Shown: positions 27,612-37,050, counted from the first letter of the stretch. The stretch is 64,000 bases of DNA from Microbacterium nanhaiense (GCF_014646015.1 NZ_BMMQ01000004.1:210558-274557); one strand, 5' to 3'. Notes: generated by a model not told the origin, from the sequence alone. Made by a program: numbers and translations.

Positions 27612-28630
27612 GCGGCCTCCTCCGCGCGATCCGCGGCCTCGCCGTCCTCTTCGTCGTCGTCGCGCTCACCTACGCGATCTTCTACCTGGGCCCGGCGGAT
27701 CCGGCCCTCGCCATGTGCGGAAAACCGTGCAGCCCCGAGAACCTCGAGGCCGCGCGCGAGTTCATGGGTTTCTCCGACCCGTGGTGGCAGCAGATGCTGA
27801 CCTTCATCGGCGGGATCTTCACGGGGCGCTCCTTCGGATCCGCGGGCGTGGTGATCGAATGTGCCGCGCCGTGCCTCGGCTACTCGTTCCAGATGCACCA
27901 GTCGGTGACCTCGCTCATCATCGAGCGCTTCCCGGTCTCGGTCTCGGTCGCACTCGGCGCGATCGTGCTGCAGACGATCGTCGGCGTGGGCCTCGGCGCT
28001 CTCGCGGCGCGCAAGCAGGGCACGGTTCTCGACCGCGCGATCACGGGCGGCGCGGTCTTCGCCGCCTCCGCGCCCTCCTACGTGGTGGGCCTGCTCCTGC
28101 TGCTCGTCTTCGCGTTCACGTGGGGCATCATGCCCTCCGGCGATTACGTCGCCTTCACCGACAACCCGATCGGTTGGGCGACGCACCTCGTGCTGCCCTG
28201 GATCACGCTCGCGATCCTCAACGGCGCCGTCTACGCGCGCCTCGTGCGCTCGTCGATGATCGAGCAGCTCGGCCTCGACTACGCCCGCACCTCCCGCGCG
28301 GCCGGCCTCGGCGAGCGCCGCATCGACGGCTATGCGTTGCGCAACCTCGCCCTGCCCGTGATGACGCTCACGGCGCTCGACGTGGGCGCCCTGCTCGGCG
28401 GCACCGTCATCACCGAGCGCGTCTTCGGCCTGCCCGGCATGGGCCTTCTCCTCATCAGTGCCACCGGCACCGTCGACCTGCCGATCATCGTGGGCACGAC
28501 GCTGTTCAGCGCCGCCCTCATCGTGATCGCCAACCTCGTGGCCGACCTGCTCGGCCCACTCCTCGACCGCCGCCTCGCGGCGCCGCGGTCCGCTCTTCGC
28601 ACCCCACGACAGAAAGTGAAGAACTCATGA
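27608..28630 (+). CDS. ABC transporter permease, DppB/OppB type
   Basis: A 340-residue permease with an N-terminal helix (about 8-28), a large extracytoplasmic loop and a five-helix core. The EAA region includes YARTSRAAGLGERRIDGYALRN. A pair of cysteines in CGKPC and another pair in CAAPC within the first extracytoplasmic loop could form disulfides. It begins at ATG 27608 inside the previous stop and overlaps the binding-protein gene by 4 nt. Confidence 0.9.
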   Translation: MSGLLRAIRGLAVLFVVVALTYAIFYLGPADPALAMCGKPCSPENLEAAREFMGFSDPWWQQMLTFIGGIFTGRSFGSAGVVIECAAPCLGYSFQMHQSVTSLIIERFPVSVSVALGAIVLQTIVGVGLGALAARKQGTVLDRAITGGAVFAASAPSYVVGLLLLLVFAFTWGIMPSGDYVAFTDNPIGWATHLVLPWITLAILNGAVYARLVRSSMIEQLGLDYARTSRAAGLGERRIDGYALRNLALPVMTLTALDVGALLGGTVITERVFGLPGMGLLLISATGTVDLPIIVGTTLFSAALIVIANLVADLLGPLLDRRLAAPRSALRTPRQKVKNS

Positions 28631-30306
28631 CCCGCACACGGACCAGTCGCCTGCTCATCGCGCCCGCGATCCTCGCCGCCAGCGCCCTGGCGTTCACCGC
28701 GTGCTCGGCGGACAACGGCGGCAACGGATCCACGAACGGCGAGCCCGCCCCCGTCGAGGGCGGCACGCTCACGATCTACACGACCGCCGAGGACATGAGC
28801 TTCGACCCGGCGACGAGCCAGAGCCTCGCCATCACCTCGCTCGGCCTCAACGCGCGCCGCCTCACCGCGTGGAAGGTCAGCCCCGACGCCACGACGGAGG
28901 TCATCCCCGACCTCGCTACCGACACGGGCACCCCGTCCGACGACGGCAAGACCTGGACCTTCACGCTCAAGGACGGCCTGACCTTCGAGGACGGCACCCC
29001 GATCACCTCGGAGGCCGTCAAGTACGGTCTCGAGCGCTCCTTCGCCACGGAGCTCTCCGGCGGCCTGAGCTACCACAAGGCGGTGCTCGACGGCGCGGAG
29101 GACTACACCGGCCCGTTCGACGGCCAGCACCTCGACTCGATCGAGACGCCCGACGACAAGACCATCGTCTTCCACCTGAACCGCGCCTACGGCGACTTCC
29201 CGTGGGTCGCCTCGACCCCGGCCTTCGCCCCCGTGCCGCTCGAGTCCGGCGATCCCGCCTCCTACGCGCAGGCGCCCGTCGCGAGCGGACCGTACGCCGT
29301 CGAGTCGTACAAGGCCGGCAACGAGATCGTCATGAAGAAGAACCCCGAGTGGGATCCCGAGACCGACGAGGCGCGCGCGGGCGGCCCCGACGAGATCGTC
29401 TTCAAGCTCGCGCAGGACTCCTCGGTCGTCGCGCAGTCGCTCATCGCCGACCGCGAGGACTCGAAGAACTCGTTCCTGGCGACCTTCGTTCCCCCGGCGC
29501 AGCTCGTGCAGGCGCAGAACGACCCGAAGGTCGGCGACCGGCTCGTGACGAGCGGCCCCGGCGCCCTCGAGTACCTCGCGCTCAACACCGAGTCGGAGCA
29601 GCTCAGCGACCCGAAGGTGCGCGAGGCCATCGAGTACGCCGTCGACAAGACCGCGTACCTCACCGCGAAGGGCGGCGAGATCTCGGGCGACTACGCGACC
29701 ACGCTCATCACGCCGGGCATCGCCGGCCGCGAGGAGTTCAGCCTCTACGGCGACGACCCCGCGGGCGACGTCGAGAAGGCCAAGGAGCTGCTCGCCGAGG
29801 CGAACGCGACCGACCTCGACCTGCGCCTCGTCATCCGCGACGACCAGGTCGCGGCCGCGGAGGCCATCCAGCAGGGTCTCGCGAAGGCCGACATCGACGT
29901 GACGATCCAGACCCTCGACTCGGCCGCCTGGTCGGCCGAGATCCCCGCCGGCGACGGCAGCGGCTACGACATGACGCTGTCGAGCTGGCAGCCCGACATC
30001 CCCGCGGCCAGCGCCAACATCCAGCCGCTGTTCGCGTCGGACCAGATCGGTAACGGCAACTACAACCTCGCCCGTTACAGCAACCCCGACGTCGACGCCG
30101 CGATCGAGGAGGCCCTCTCGATCACCGACACCGACGAGGCCAACGCCGCCTGGGTCGAGATCGACAAGCAGATCATGGCCGACGCCCCCGTCGTGCCGCT
30201 GATCTACTCGCGCAACTCCTTCCTGCACGGGTCCGGCGTCGCGAACTTCGTGATCGGCGAGTTCCCCGCCTACCCGAACTACCTCACGGTGACGCTCGGC
30301 GAATGA
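28627..30306 (+). CDS. ABC substrate-binding lipoprotein, family 5
   Basis: A 559-residue extracytoplasmic lipoprotein. The signal peptide ends in lipobox FTAC (C26), followed by a Gly/Asn/Glu-rich linker. The body matches family 5 peptide/nickel-binding proteins: GGTLTIYTTAEDMSFDPATS at the mature start, WTFTLKDGLTFEDGTPITSE, and a late block near APVVPLIYSRNSFLHGSGV. It captures the ligand for the adjacent permeases. Translation is coupled on both sides (ATGA overlaps). Confidence 0.92.
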   Translation: MTRTRTSRLLIAPAILAASALAFTACSADNGGNGSTNGEPAPVEGGTLTIYTTAEDMSFDPATSQSLAITSLGLNARRLTAWKVSPDATTEVIPDLATDTGTPSDDGKTWTFTLKDGLTFEDGTPITSEAVKYGLERSFATELSGGLSYHKAVLDGAEDYTGPFDGQHLDSIETPDDKTIVFHLNRAYGDFPWVASTPAFAPVPLESGDPASYAQAPVASGPYAVESYKAGNEIVMKKNPEWDPETDEARAGGPDEIVFKLAQDSSVVAQSLIADREDSKNSFLATFVPPAQLVQAQNDPKVGDRLVTSGPGALEYLALNTESEQLSDPKVREAIEYAVDKTAYLTAKGGEISGDYATTLITPGIAGREEFSLYGDDPAGDVEKAKELLAEANATDLDLRLVIRDDQVAAAEAIQQGLAKADIDVTIQTLDSAAWSAEIPAGDGSGYDMTLSSWQPDIPAASANIQPLFASDQIGNGNYNLARYSNPDVDAAIEEALSITDTDEANAAWVEIDKQIMADAPVVPLIYSRNSFLHGSGVANFVIGEFPAYPNYLTVTLGE

Positions 30307-31892
30307 CGAACGACCTCCTCACCCTCGAGAACCTCAGGGTCGCCTTCGGCGGCCGCGAGGTCGTGCGCGGCGTCAGCCTGTCGGTGCGCCCCGGGCGCGT
30401 GACCGCGCTCGTCGGCGAATCCGGATCCGGCAAGAGCGTCACCTCGCTCTCCGCGATCGGGATGGCGCCGGACGGCGCGACCGTCGCCGGCAGCGCGCGC
30501 CTCGAGGGCGAGGAGCTCGTCGGCGCGACGGCGGCGCGGCTGCGCGAGATTCGCGCGCACCGCGTCGGCGTCGTGTTCCAGGAGCCCATGCGCTCCCTCA
30601 CCCCGACCGCCAAGATCGGCCGCGTCTTCCGCGACCTCCTGCGCGTGCGCGAGGGGATCCGCGCGCGTGCGGCCGCGGCCGCCCGCGCCGCCGAACTGCT
30701 CTCGCAGGCGGAGCTGCGCGACCCCGAGCGGATCCTCGCCTCCCACCCGCACGAGGTGTCGGGCGGCGAGTTGCAGCGCGTGCTGATCGCGATGGCCCTC
30801 AGCGGGTCCCCGCGTCTGCTCATCGCCGACGAGCCCACGACGGCGCTCGACGTCACGGTGCAGCGCGGCATCCTCGACCTGCTCGCTCGCCTGGTGCGCG
30901 AGCTCGATCTGGGCGTGCTGCTCATCACTCACGACATGGGCGTCGTCGGCGAGATCGCCGATAAGGTCGTCGTGCTGAACGGCGGCCGGCCCGTGGAACA
31001 GGGCCCCGTCGCCTCGGTCATCGCCCGTCCGCAGGAGCCCTACACGCAGGAGCTCCTCGCGGCGGTGCCGAGCCTCGCGGAGGGACGGGCCCGCGCGGCG
31101 CGCGTCTCCGCTTTCGCCTCTGACTCCGACGAGACGCTCGTCTCGGTGCAGGACCTCACGGTCTCCTACGGCCACGGGCGCCTCGCGCTCGACGGCGTCA
31201 GCCTCGACATCCGCCGCGGCGAGGTGCTCGGTGTCGTCGGCGAATCCGGATCCGGCAAGTCGACCCTCGGCCGCGCGATCGCCGGCCTCGTCACCCCGTC
31301 CGGCGGATCCGTTCTGCTCGGCGGGAAGGATCCGGCCCAGTTGCCCGCACGCGAGCGCCGGGCGCTGTACGCGAAGGTCGGGATCGTGTTCCAGGATCCC
31401 GCCTCCTCGCTGAACCCGCGCCGCTCGGTGGGCTGGTCGATCGGCGAGCCGCTGCGCCTCGCGGGCCGCTCGCAGGCCGACACCGACCGCGCGGTGCGCG
31501 ACGCGCTCGAGCGCGTGAAGCTGCCCGCCGCGTTTGCGCAGCGCTTCCCCCACGAGCTCTCCGGCGGCCAGCGCCAGCGCGTGTCGATCGCCCGCGGGCT
31601 GATCTCGGATCCCGTGCTGCTGATCGCCGACGAGCCCACGAGCGCGCTCGACGTGACGATCCAGGCGCGCGTGCTCGAGATCATGCGAGAAACCGTCGCC
31701 GACACGGGCCTCGCGGCGATGTTCATCAGCCACGACCTCGCCGTGGTGAGCCTGCTGAGCGACCACGTCGCCGTGCTGCGCCGCGGCACGCTCGTCGAGC
31801 ACGGCCCGGTGGCGCAGGTGCTCGGCGAGCCCGAAGAGGCCTACACGCGCGAGCTGCTGGCGAGCGTGCCCGATCCATCGCGACGGGGCTGA
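30303..31892 (+). CDS. Fused dual ABC ATPase, DppD-DppF type
   Basis: A 529-residue protein holding two complete ATP-binding cassettes. Cassette 1 has Walker A GESGSGKS (38-45), signature SGGELQR and Walker B LLIADEP. Cassette 2, starting near residue 280, repeats GESGSGKS, SGGQRQR and LLIADEP. Each is of the Dpp/Opp type and each carries the C-terminal oligopeptide-transporter segment (EPYTQELLAAVPS, EAYTRELLASVPD). It energises the transporter encoded upstream. The stop is followed by two copies of the palindromic repeat. Confidence 0.93.
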   Translation: MTNDLLTLENLRVAFGGREVVRGVSLSVRPGRVTALVGESGSGKSVTSLSAIGMAPDGATVAGSARLEGEELVGATAARLREIRAHRVGVVFQEPMRSLTPTAKIGRVFRDLLRVREGIRARAAAAARAAELLSQAELRDPERILASHPHEVSGGELQRVLIAMALSGSPRLLIADEPTTALDVTVQRGILDLLARLVRELDLGVLLITHDMGVVGEIADKVVVLNGGRPVEQGPVASVIARPQEPYTQELLAAVPSLAEGRARAARVSAFASDSDETLVSVQDLTVSYGHGRLALDGVSLDIRRGEVLGVVGESGSGKSTLGRAIAGLVTPSGGSVLLGGKDPAQLPARERRALYAKVGIVFQDPASSLNPRRSVGWSIGEPLRLAGRSQADTDRAVRDALERVKLPAAFAQRFPHELSGGQRQRVSIARGLISDPVLLIADEPTSALDVTIQARVLEIMRETVADTGLAAMFISHDLAVVSLLSDHVAVLRRGTLVEHGPVAQVLGEPEEAYTRELLASVPDPSRRG

Positions 31893-31900
31893 CACCGTAC

Positions 31901-32076
31901 CTGCGGAGATGCCCCCGTACTGCGGATCCTCCTTACGGATCACTCCGCAGTAGGGGGTCACTTCCGCGCGAACGCGGTGCGGATCCTCGCCGCGGGGTCG
32001 AGCCGTATCTACGGAGATGACCCCTTCACGCGGAGACTTCTCGAGGACGGCTCCGCAGTTACGGCTCATCTCCGCG
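31901..32076. repeat. Two tandem copies of the two-tier palindromic repeat
   Basis: Copy 1 (31901-31968) begins CTGCGGAGATGCCCCC and ends GGGGGTCACTTCCGCG, with inner arms ACTGCGGAT and CTCCGCAGT. Copy 2 (32010-32076) begins TACGGAGATGACCCC and ends CGGCTCATCTCCGCG. Start-to-start distance is about 109 bp, the same period as in the seven-copy array at 42,068-42,840. The pair lies between convergent genes. Confidence 0.75.
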
Positions 32077-32102
32077 CGAGCAGCGCGCCACGTCGGCCAC
32101 GA

Positions 32103-32139
32103 AAGAATCCGGGTGTGAGATCCCCACACCCGGATTCTT
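32103..32139. terminator. Intrinsic hairpin between convergent genes
   Basis: A perfect 15-bp stem (AAGAATCCGGGTGTG with its complement) closes a 7-nt loop. It lies 11 bp beyond the deaminase stop. Arms begin with AA and end with TT, so it can work in both directions. Confidence 0.8.
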
Positions 32140-32150
32140 GATGACCGCGC

Positions 32151-33257
32151 TCAGGCCAGGCCGAACTCCGCGTCGAGGGCCGCGATCTCGGCGGCGACCT
32201 GGGTGCGCAGCGCGGAGCGCTCCGCGTCCGGCAGCCAGCTCGCGTCGACGGCCGCGAGCGCCATGTGGCTCAGCTGCTCGTGCGTCGCGCCGATCTGCTC
32301 GTCGAGGATCCGGTACTCGTTCTCGAGCGTCGTCGGGAACATGCCGGGGTCGTCCGAGCAGGGGATCACGTTGAGGCCCGCGTCGAGCATCGCACGGATC
32401 GACGCGCGGCGCCACGGCCGCCACGAGCGGCGCGAGGTGGTGGATCCGACCGTGAAGGTCACCTGCTCCTCGCGCATGCGCGCCACGACCTCGGGATCCT
32501 CGAGCACGTAATAACCGTGGTCGATGCGGTCGCAGCCGAGCAGGTCGAGGCACGTGATCGTGTTCTGCGCCGTCGGGGCGTGCTCGGACGAGTGGGCGGT
32601 GCGGCCGAGGCCCGCCTCACCCGCGAGGCGGTAGGCGTCGGCGAAGCGCTCGGGCGGACCCGCGGTCTCGAGGTTGTCGAGGCCGATGCCGGCGACGTAC
32701 TCGTGCGGGTTGTCGACGACCTCGCGCACGCGCGCGAGCGCCTCCTCCCCGCTCTTGGAGCGGTCGATGCCCTTGATCATGCGGCCCGTCATGCCGAAGT
32801 CGCGCTCGGCCATGCGGATGCCCTCGGCGTAGGCCTCGACGCTGCCCGCGTAGCCGAGGCCCGCGAGGTGCTCGGGCACGTCGTCGAAGAACAGCTCGAG
32901 GTGGCGCGTGTTGCTGAAGCGGTGCGCGTCCTCGAAGGCCTCGTAGACGATGCGGGTGAGGTCGTCGGCGCTGCGCAGGGTCTCGATGACCCACTTCGAC
33001 GCCTGGAACAGCGAGTACGACACCTCGGGTTCGTCGGCCGAGCGCCCCTGCGGCACGGGGATGACCGTGTTGCGGTACAGCGCCGGGTCCGGCGGCAGCG
33101 AGTTGATGTCGGCGAAGATGCGCTCGGGATCCGCGGGCAGCTCGAGCTTCTCGCGGCGCGCGAGCTCGGCGAAGGTCGTCGCCCGCACCGTGCCGATGAG
33201 GTGGCAGTGCAGGTCGACCTTCGGCAGGCGCTGGATCCAGCCCTCGGGGAGGCTCAC
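32151..33257 (-). CDS. Adenosine deaminase-family aminohydrolase
   Basis: A 368-residue metal-dependent TIM-barrel deaminase. Metal/catalytic residues are visible: H17 and H19 in DLHCHL, H222 and E225 in HSSEHAP, H247 in RIDHGY and D302/D303 in CSDDPGMF. The usual CPTSN strand is replaced by TFTVGSTTSRR. The family deaminates adenosine, adenine or related N-heterocycles. The start is GTG 33257, which overlaps the stop of the binding-protein gene (GTGA). Co-translation with a spermidine/Fe-type ABC transporter suggests the enzyme acts on the imported compound; the actual substrate is unknown. Confidence 0.85.
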   Translation of the reverse strand: MSLPEGWIQRLPKVDLHCHLIGTVRATTFAELARREKLELPADPERIFADINSLPPDPALYRNTVIPVPQGRSADEPEVSYSLFQASKWVIETLRSADDLTRIVYEAFEDAHRFSNTRHLELFFDDVPEHLAGLGYAGSVEAYAEGIRMAERDFGMTGRMIKGIDRSKSGEEALARVREVVDNPHEYVAGIGLDNLETAGPPERFADAYRLAGEAGLGRTAHSSEHAPTAQNTITCLDLLGCDRIDHGYYVLEDPEVVARMREEQVTFTVGSTTSRRSWRPWRRASIRAMLDAGLNVIPCSDDPGMFPTTLENEYRILDEQIGATHEQLSHMALAAVDASWLPDAERSALRTQVAAEIAALDAEFGLA

Positions 33258-34324
33258 TTGCTCGTCACCTCGCGGGCGAAGCGGTCGACCCACTCGTCGC
33301 GCGTGGGGACGAGCTCCGCGGGGTCGAGCGTGGCGTAGCCGGCGGCGACCGGATCCGTCGCGATGTCGCCGACGACGGCGGTCAGCTCGGCGGGGATCTC
33401 GGCGTCGGGGTTCACCGGGAGGTCGCCCACGAGGTCGGCCGACGCGCCCTGCGCCTCGGCGCCCAGCAGGTAGTCGATGAACTGCTCGGCGGCGGCGACG
33501 TTCGCGGCGCCCTCGGGGATCATGGCGCGGTTGGTGGCCATGTAGGCCCCCGTGCTCGGCGCGGCCCAGGCGACGTCGTCGCCGGCGGCGACGAGGTCGG
33601 TCGCGAAGCCGTTAAGCGACACGGCCGCGGCGATCTCGCCCTGCGAGATGAGGTTCGTGACCTCGGTCGAGGAGCTGTAGAACTGGAGGATCCCGGGGGC
33701 CCAGGATCCCAGGGTGTCGAAGGCCGTGTCGACGTCGTAGGGGCCGGATCCGAGCGTCGCGGCGATGCCGCTGACGGTGAGCTGGCCCGCCGTGACCGAG
33801 ATGTCGGGCATCGCGAGGCGACCGACGAAGGCGCTGTCGCCGTAGAGGTTCCAATCGGCGGCCTGCTCGGCCGTGATCTCGTCGGTACGGTAGAGCGTGC
33901 CATTGAGCTGGTAGCTGTAGGCGGGGCCCGCGTAGGCGTCTTCCTTGGCGAAGTCGGCGATCGCGTCGAGGTTCGGCACCTTCGACGTGTCGAGCTGCTG
34001 GAACAGGCCCTTGTCCTGGCCGAGAGCGGCGTAGTAGTCGCTGATGAGCATGACGTCGACGTCCGGGTTGACGCCGTTGGCGAGCTCGAGCTGCGAGAGG
34101 CGGTCGGCGTTCGATCCGGTCGCGACCTCGACCTCGATGCCGGTCGCCTCGGTGAAGGGGTCGATGACGGCCTCCTGCAGCTGCTCGACGCCGAAGGGGA
34201 AGGTGCTCACGACGAGCACGTCGTCATCGGATCCGGATCCGGCCGCGGAGCAGCCGGCGAGGGCGATCGTACCGACGGCGAGCGTCGACAGGCCGATGAG
34301 GCGAAGGGGCGTGGTGCGGGACAT
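33254..34324 (-). CDS. ABC substrate-binding lipoprotein (PotD/AfuA/ThiB-like)
   Basis: A 356-residue lipoprotein with signal peptide and lipobox LAGC (C25). The mature protein is a family 1 binding protein with VVSTFPFGVEQLQEAVIDPF at the start and LISDYYAALGQDKGLF, the style seen for thiamine, iron and polyamine binders. It is encoded directly after the ATPase gene of the same transporter and is coupled to the deaminase gene. Ligand not determined; a nitrogen heterocycle would fit the neighbouring enzyme. Confidence 0.85.
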   Translation of the reverse strand: MSRTTPLRLIGLSTLAVGTIALAGCSAAGSGSDDDVLVVSTFPFGVEQLQEAVIDPFTEATGIEVEVATGSNADRLSQLELANGVNPDVDVMLISDYYAALGQDKGLFQQLDTSKVPNLDAIADFAKEDAYAGPAYSYQLNGTLYRTDEITAEQAADWNLYGDSAFVGRLAMPDISVTAGQLTVSGIAATLGSGPYDVDTAFDTLGSWAPGILQFYSSSTEVTNLISQGEIAAAVSLNGFATDLVAAGDDVAWAAPSTGAYMATNRAMIPEGAANVAAAEQFIDYLLGAEAQGASADLVGDLPVNPDAEIPAELTAVVGDIATDPVAAGYATLDPAELVPTRDEWVDRFAREVTSK

Positions 34325-34336
34325 GCGCGGAACCTT

Positions 34337-35332
34337 TCAGTTCTCGATGGGGAGGAGGCGGGATTCGGGGGCGGTGACGACCACGTCGTCGCCGATCGCG
34401 ACGCGGGGCGCGGCGTCGGCGCGCACGTCGGACATCAGGGTGACCTGGCCGTTGTCGTCGCGTGAGGTGACCGTGATGATCTGGTCCACCCCGCGGTAGG
34501 CGACGTCGGTGACGACGGCGGGCAGCGCGAGGCCCCCGGCGGGCGAGACGGTGCCGGGCACGATCTCGAGGTGCTCCGGGCGCACCGTCACGAGGCCGCC
34601 CGCCGTCTGGATGAAGTTCTCGTAGCCGAGGAAGTCGGCGACGAAGCGGTTCTTCGGCGACCCGAACACCTCGGCGGGCGCGCCCTGCTGCATGATCTTG
34701 CCCGCGCGCATGAGGATCATCTCGTCGCTCATCTCGAGCGCCTCGTCCTGGTCGTGCGTGACGAGCACGACGGTGAGGCCCGTCTCGGCCTGGATCCGGC
34801 GGATCTCGGAACGCATCTGCACGCGCAGGCGGGCGTCGAGGTTCGACAGCGGCTCGTCGAGGAGGAGCAGCCGGGGGCGGATCGCGATCGCGCGAGCCAG
34901 CGCGACGCGCTGCTGCTGGCCGCCCGAGAGGGCGCGCGGCTTGCGGCCCGCGAGGTGGCCGAGACCGACGAGCTCGAGCGACTCGGCGACGCGGGCGTCG
35001 CGCTCGGGCCGCGGCGTGCGGCGGAGCTTCAGGCCGTAGGCGACGTTCTCGGCGACCGTCATGTGCGGGAACAGCGCGTAGGACTGGAAGACCATGCCGA
35101 GCCCGCGCTTCTCGGGCGGCGTGCGGGTCACGTCGTTTCCGTCGATGAGGATCCGGCCGGAGGTGGGGCGCGTGTAGCCGGCGAGCATGCGCAGCGACGT
35201 CGTCTTGCCGCACCCGGAGGGGCCGAGCAGGGTCGTGAGCTTCCCGGCGGGGATGGTCATGTCGATGCCGTCGACGGCGGTGAAGTCGCCGAAGACCTGC
35301 GTGACGTTTTCGAACTGGGCGGCGTTGTTCAT
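34337..35332 (-). CDS. ABC transporter ATPase, PotA-like
   Basis: A 331-residue ATPase. Walker A is GPSGCGKTTS (about 37-46), the signature LSGGQQQR, Walker B LLLLDEP, and switch histidine VTHDQDEA. A C-terminal TOBE domain (about 265-331) follows, as in PotA/FbpC/MalK-type subunits. ATG 35332 overlaps the upstream permease stop by 4 nt. It energises the transporter with the two permeases encoded upstream. Confidence 0.93.
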   Translation of the reverse strand: MNNAAQFENVTQVFGDFTAVDGIDMTIPAGKLTTLLGPSGCGKTTSLRMLAGYTRPTSGRILIDGNDVTRTPPEKRGLGMVFQSYALFPHMTVAENVAYGLKLRRTPRPERDARVAESLELVGLGHLAGRKPRALSGGQQQRVALARAIAIRPRLLLLDEPLSNLDARLRVQMRSEIRRIQAETGLTVVLVTHDQDEALEMSDEMILMRAGKIMQQGAPAEVFGSPKNRFVADFLGYENFIQTAGGLVTVRPEHLEIVPGTVSPAGGLALPAVVTDVAYRGVDQIITVTSRDDNGQVTLMSDVRADAAPRVAIGDDVVVTAPESRLLPIEN

Positions 35333-36126
35333 CCGTTGATGCCTCCGAAGATCTTGGCGAAGCCGACCGTGCGCTCGGCGATGACGGCGATGACGATGGT
35401 GGCGGCGAGGATGATGGTCGAGATCGCGGCCACCATGGGGTCGTAGCTCTGCTGCACGTAGTCGAGCATCGTCACGGGAAGGGTCTGCGTCTGCCGGCTC
35501 TGCAGCAGCAGCGACAGCGGCACGTTGTTGAACGAGGTGATGAAGCTCAGCAGTGCCGCGGAGAAGATGCCCGGGCGGAGCATCGGCATCGTGATGGTCC
35601 AGAACGTCCGCATGGGGCTCGCGCCGAGGCCGCGGGCGGCCTCTTCGAGCGAGGCGTCGGTGCCGGCGAGCGTCGCCCCCGTCACGCGCACAGCATAGGG
35701 CAGGAGCAGGGCCGTGTGGCCGATGAGCAGCACGGGCCAGTTGTCGATGCGGAAGGTGACGATGAGCTGCTGGAACAGCGCGAGGCCGACGACGAGCTCG
35801 GGCACGATCAGCGGCGAGAGGAAGAGGTTCTCGACGATTCCCTTACCGGGCAGGGCGCCGCGGTGGATCGCGAGCGTGACGGGCACGCCGACCGCGAGGG
35901 CGATGAGCGTCGCGAGAAGCGCGATCTCGAGGCTCGTGACGAGGGATCCGACGAACGGCTGGTAGCTCAGCGCCTCGCCGAACCAGCGCATCGAGAACCC
36001 CTGCGGCGGGAAGCTCAGGGTCTCGCCGTCCGTGAAGGCCGTGGCGACGACGAAGAGGATCGGCACGATCATGATGATGTAGCCGGCGACCGCGAGCGTC
36101 GCGGCGACGGGGTGGCGGGTGTTCAC
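35329..36126 (-). CDS. ABC transporter permease, PotC-like
   Basis: A 265-residue permease with six helices. The EAA-type loop is SLEEAARGLGASPMRTFWTI. The start GTG 36126 overlaps the stop of the upstream PotB-like gene (GTGA). A long upstream in-frame extension exists but lies over the PotB-like gene and is not real. Confidence 0.91.
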   Translation of the reverse strand: MNTRHPVAATLAVAGYIIMIVPILFVVATAFTDGETLSFPPQGFSMRWFGEALSYQPFVGSLVTSLEIALLATLIALAVGVPVTLAIHRGALPGKGIVENLFLSPLIVPELVVGLALFQQLIVTFRIDNWPVLLIGHTALLLPYAVRVTGATLAGTDASLEEAARGLGASPMRTFWTITMPMLRPGIFSAALLSFITSFNNVPLSLLLQSRQTQTLPVTMLDYVQQSYDPMVAAISTIILAATIVIAVIAERTVGFAKIFGGING

Positions 36127-36947
36127 GCGGTCGCTCCCTTCCGGCCGACGAGGCTCGAGACGCCGGACACGACGAACACGAGAACCGTCATGATGATGGC
36201 CGTCGCGCTCGCGCCGGCCCAGTCGATCGTGACGCTCGAGTAGGTGAACAGCTGCGTCGCGAGCATGCGGTTCCCTGATCCGCCGAGCAGGTACGGGGTC
36301 GTGTACGCCGTGACGGATCCGGCGAAGACGAGCGTCGCGGCGACGACGATGCCCGGCAGCGACAGCGGCAGCACGATGTCGCGGAAGGTGCGGCCGCGGC
36401 TCGCGCCGAGGCCGCGGGCGGCGTCGTCGAGACCGGGGTTGACCTGGGTCACCGCCGAATAGCACGTGACGATCGCCAGCGGCAGGAACAGCTGCGTCAT
36501 GCCCAGCACGATGGCGAGCGGGGTGTAGAGCAGCTGCGGCGCCTGGTCGACGAGGCCGAGGCCGGTCAGGAGCTTGCCGATCGCACCGTTGGATCCGAGG
36601 ATGACGAGCCAGCCGAAGGTGCGCACGACGTTGCTCAGCATGAGCGGAAAGATCGCGAGCGCGAGCAGCACACCCGACCACCGCGAGGAGGTGCGGGCGA
36701 GCAGGTACGCGATCGGGAACCCCAGCACCACGCAGATGAGCGTGACGATGAGGGCGAGCAGGAGCGTGCGGCCGATGGTCGCGAGGAAGAAGGGATCGAC
36801 GAGCATCTCGCCGAGACGCACGAATATCTCGGACGTCTCCGTGCCTGGGGGTGCGAAGAGCATCGCGAGCGCCGGCACGAGGAAGCCGATGAGCAGGAAC
36901 GCGAGCCCCGGCAACAGCAGGAGCGCGGTGGTGACCCGGCTTCTCAT
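36123..36947 (-). CDS. ABC transporter permease, PotB-like
   Basis: A 274-residue permease with six helices and the EAA-type loop GLDDAARGLGASRGRTFRDI. It is the first gene of the five-gene operon permease, permease, ATPase, binding protein, deaminase. AAAGGTGAG precedes ATG 36947. Upstream lies a LacI-type operator at 36973-36986, 26 bp before the start codon, where a bound repressor would block transcription. Confidence 0.91.
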   Translation of the reverse strand: MRSRVTTALLLLPGLAFLLIGFLVPALAMLFAPPGTETSEIFVRLGEMLVDPFFLATIGRTLLLALIVTLICVVLGFPIAYLLARTSSRWSGVLLALAIFPLMLSNVVRTFGWLVILGSNGAIGKLLTGLGLVDQAPQLLYTPLAIVLGMTQLFLPLAIVTCYSAVTQVNPGLDDAARGLGASRGRTFRDIVLPLSLPGIVVAATLVFAGSVTAYTTPYLLGGSGNRMLATQLFTYSSVTIDWAGASATAIIMTVLVFVVSGVSSLVGRKGATA

Positions 36948-36972
36948 CTCTCACCTTTCGAGCGTCTGAGCG

Positions 36973-36986
36973 TGCAAACGGTTGCA
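36973..36986. promoter_or_regulatory. LacI-type operator near the PotB-like gene
   Basis: TGCAAACGGTTGCA is a near-perfect palindrome with the central CG typical of LacI-family operators. It lies upstream of the transporter operon in the 148-bp divergent gap. Confidence 0.8.
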
Positions 36987-37050
36987 TACACACGAGCGAT
37001 GATACTCGCTTTTTGTTTCAAAAAAAGACGCGAGACGATAGTCTGATCCA

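Noticed and set aside
28330..30228. A 632-codon minus-strand frame over the solute-binding lipoprotein gene.
   Set aside because: No recognisable protein features; the plus strand encodes a clear family 5 binding protein with lipobox and coupled neighbours.
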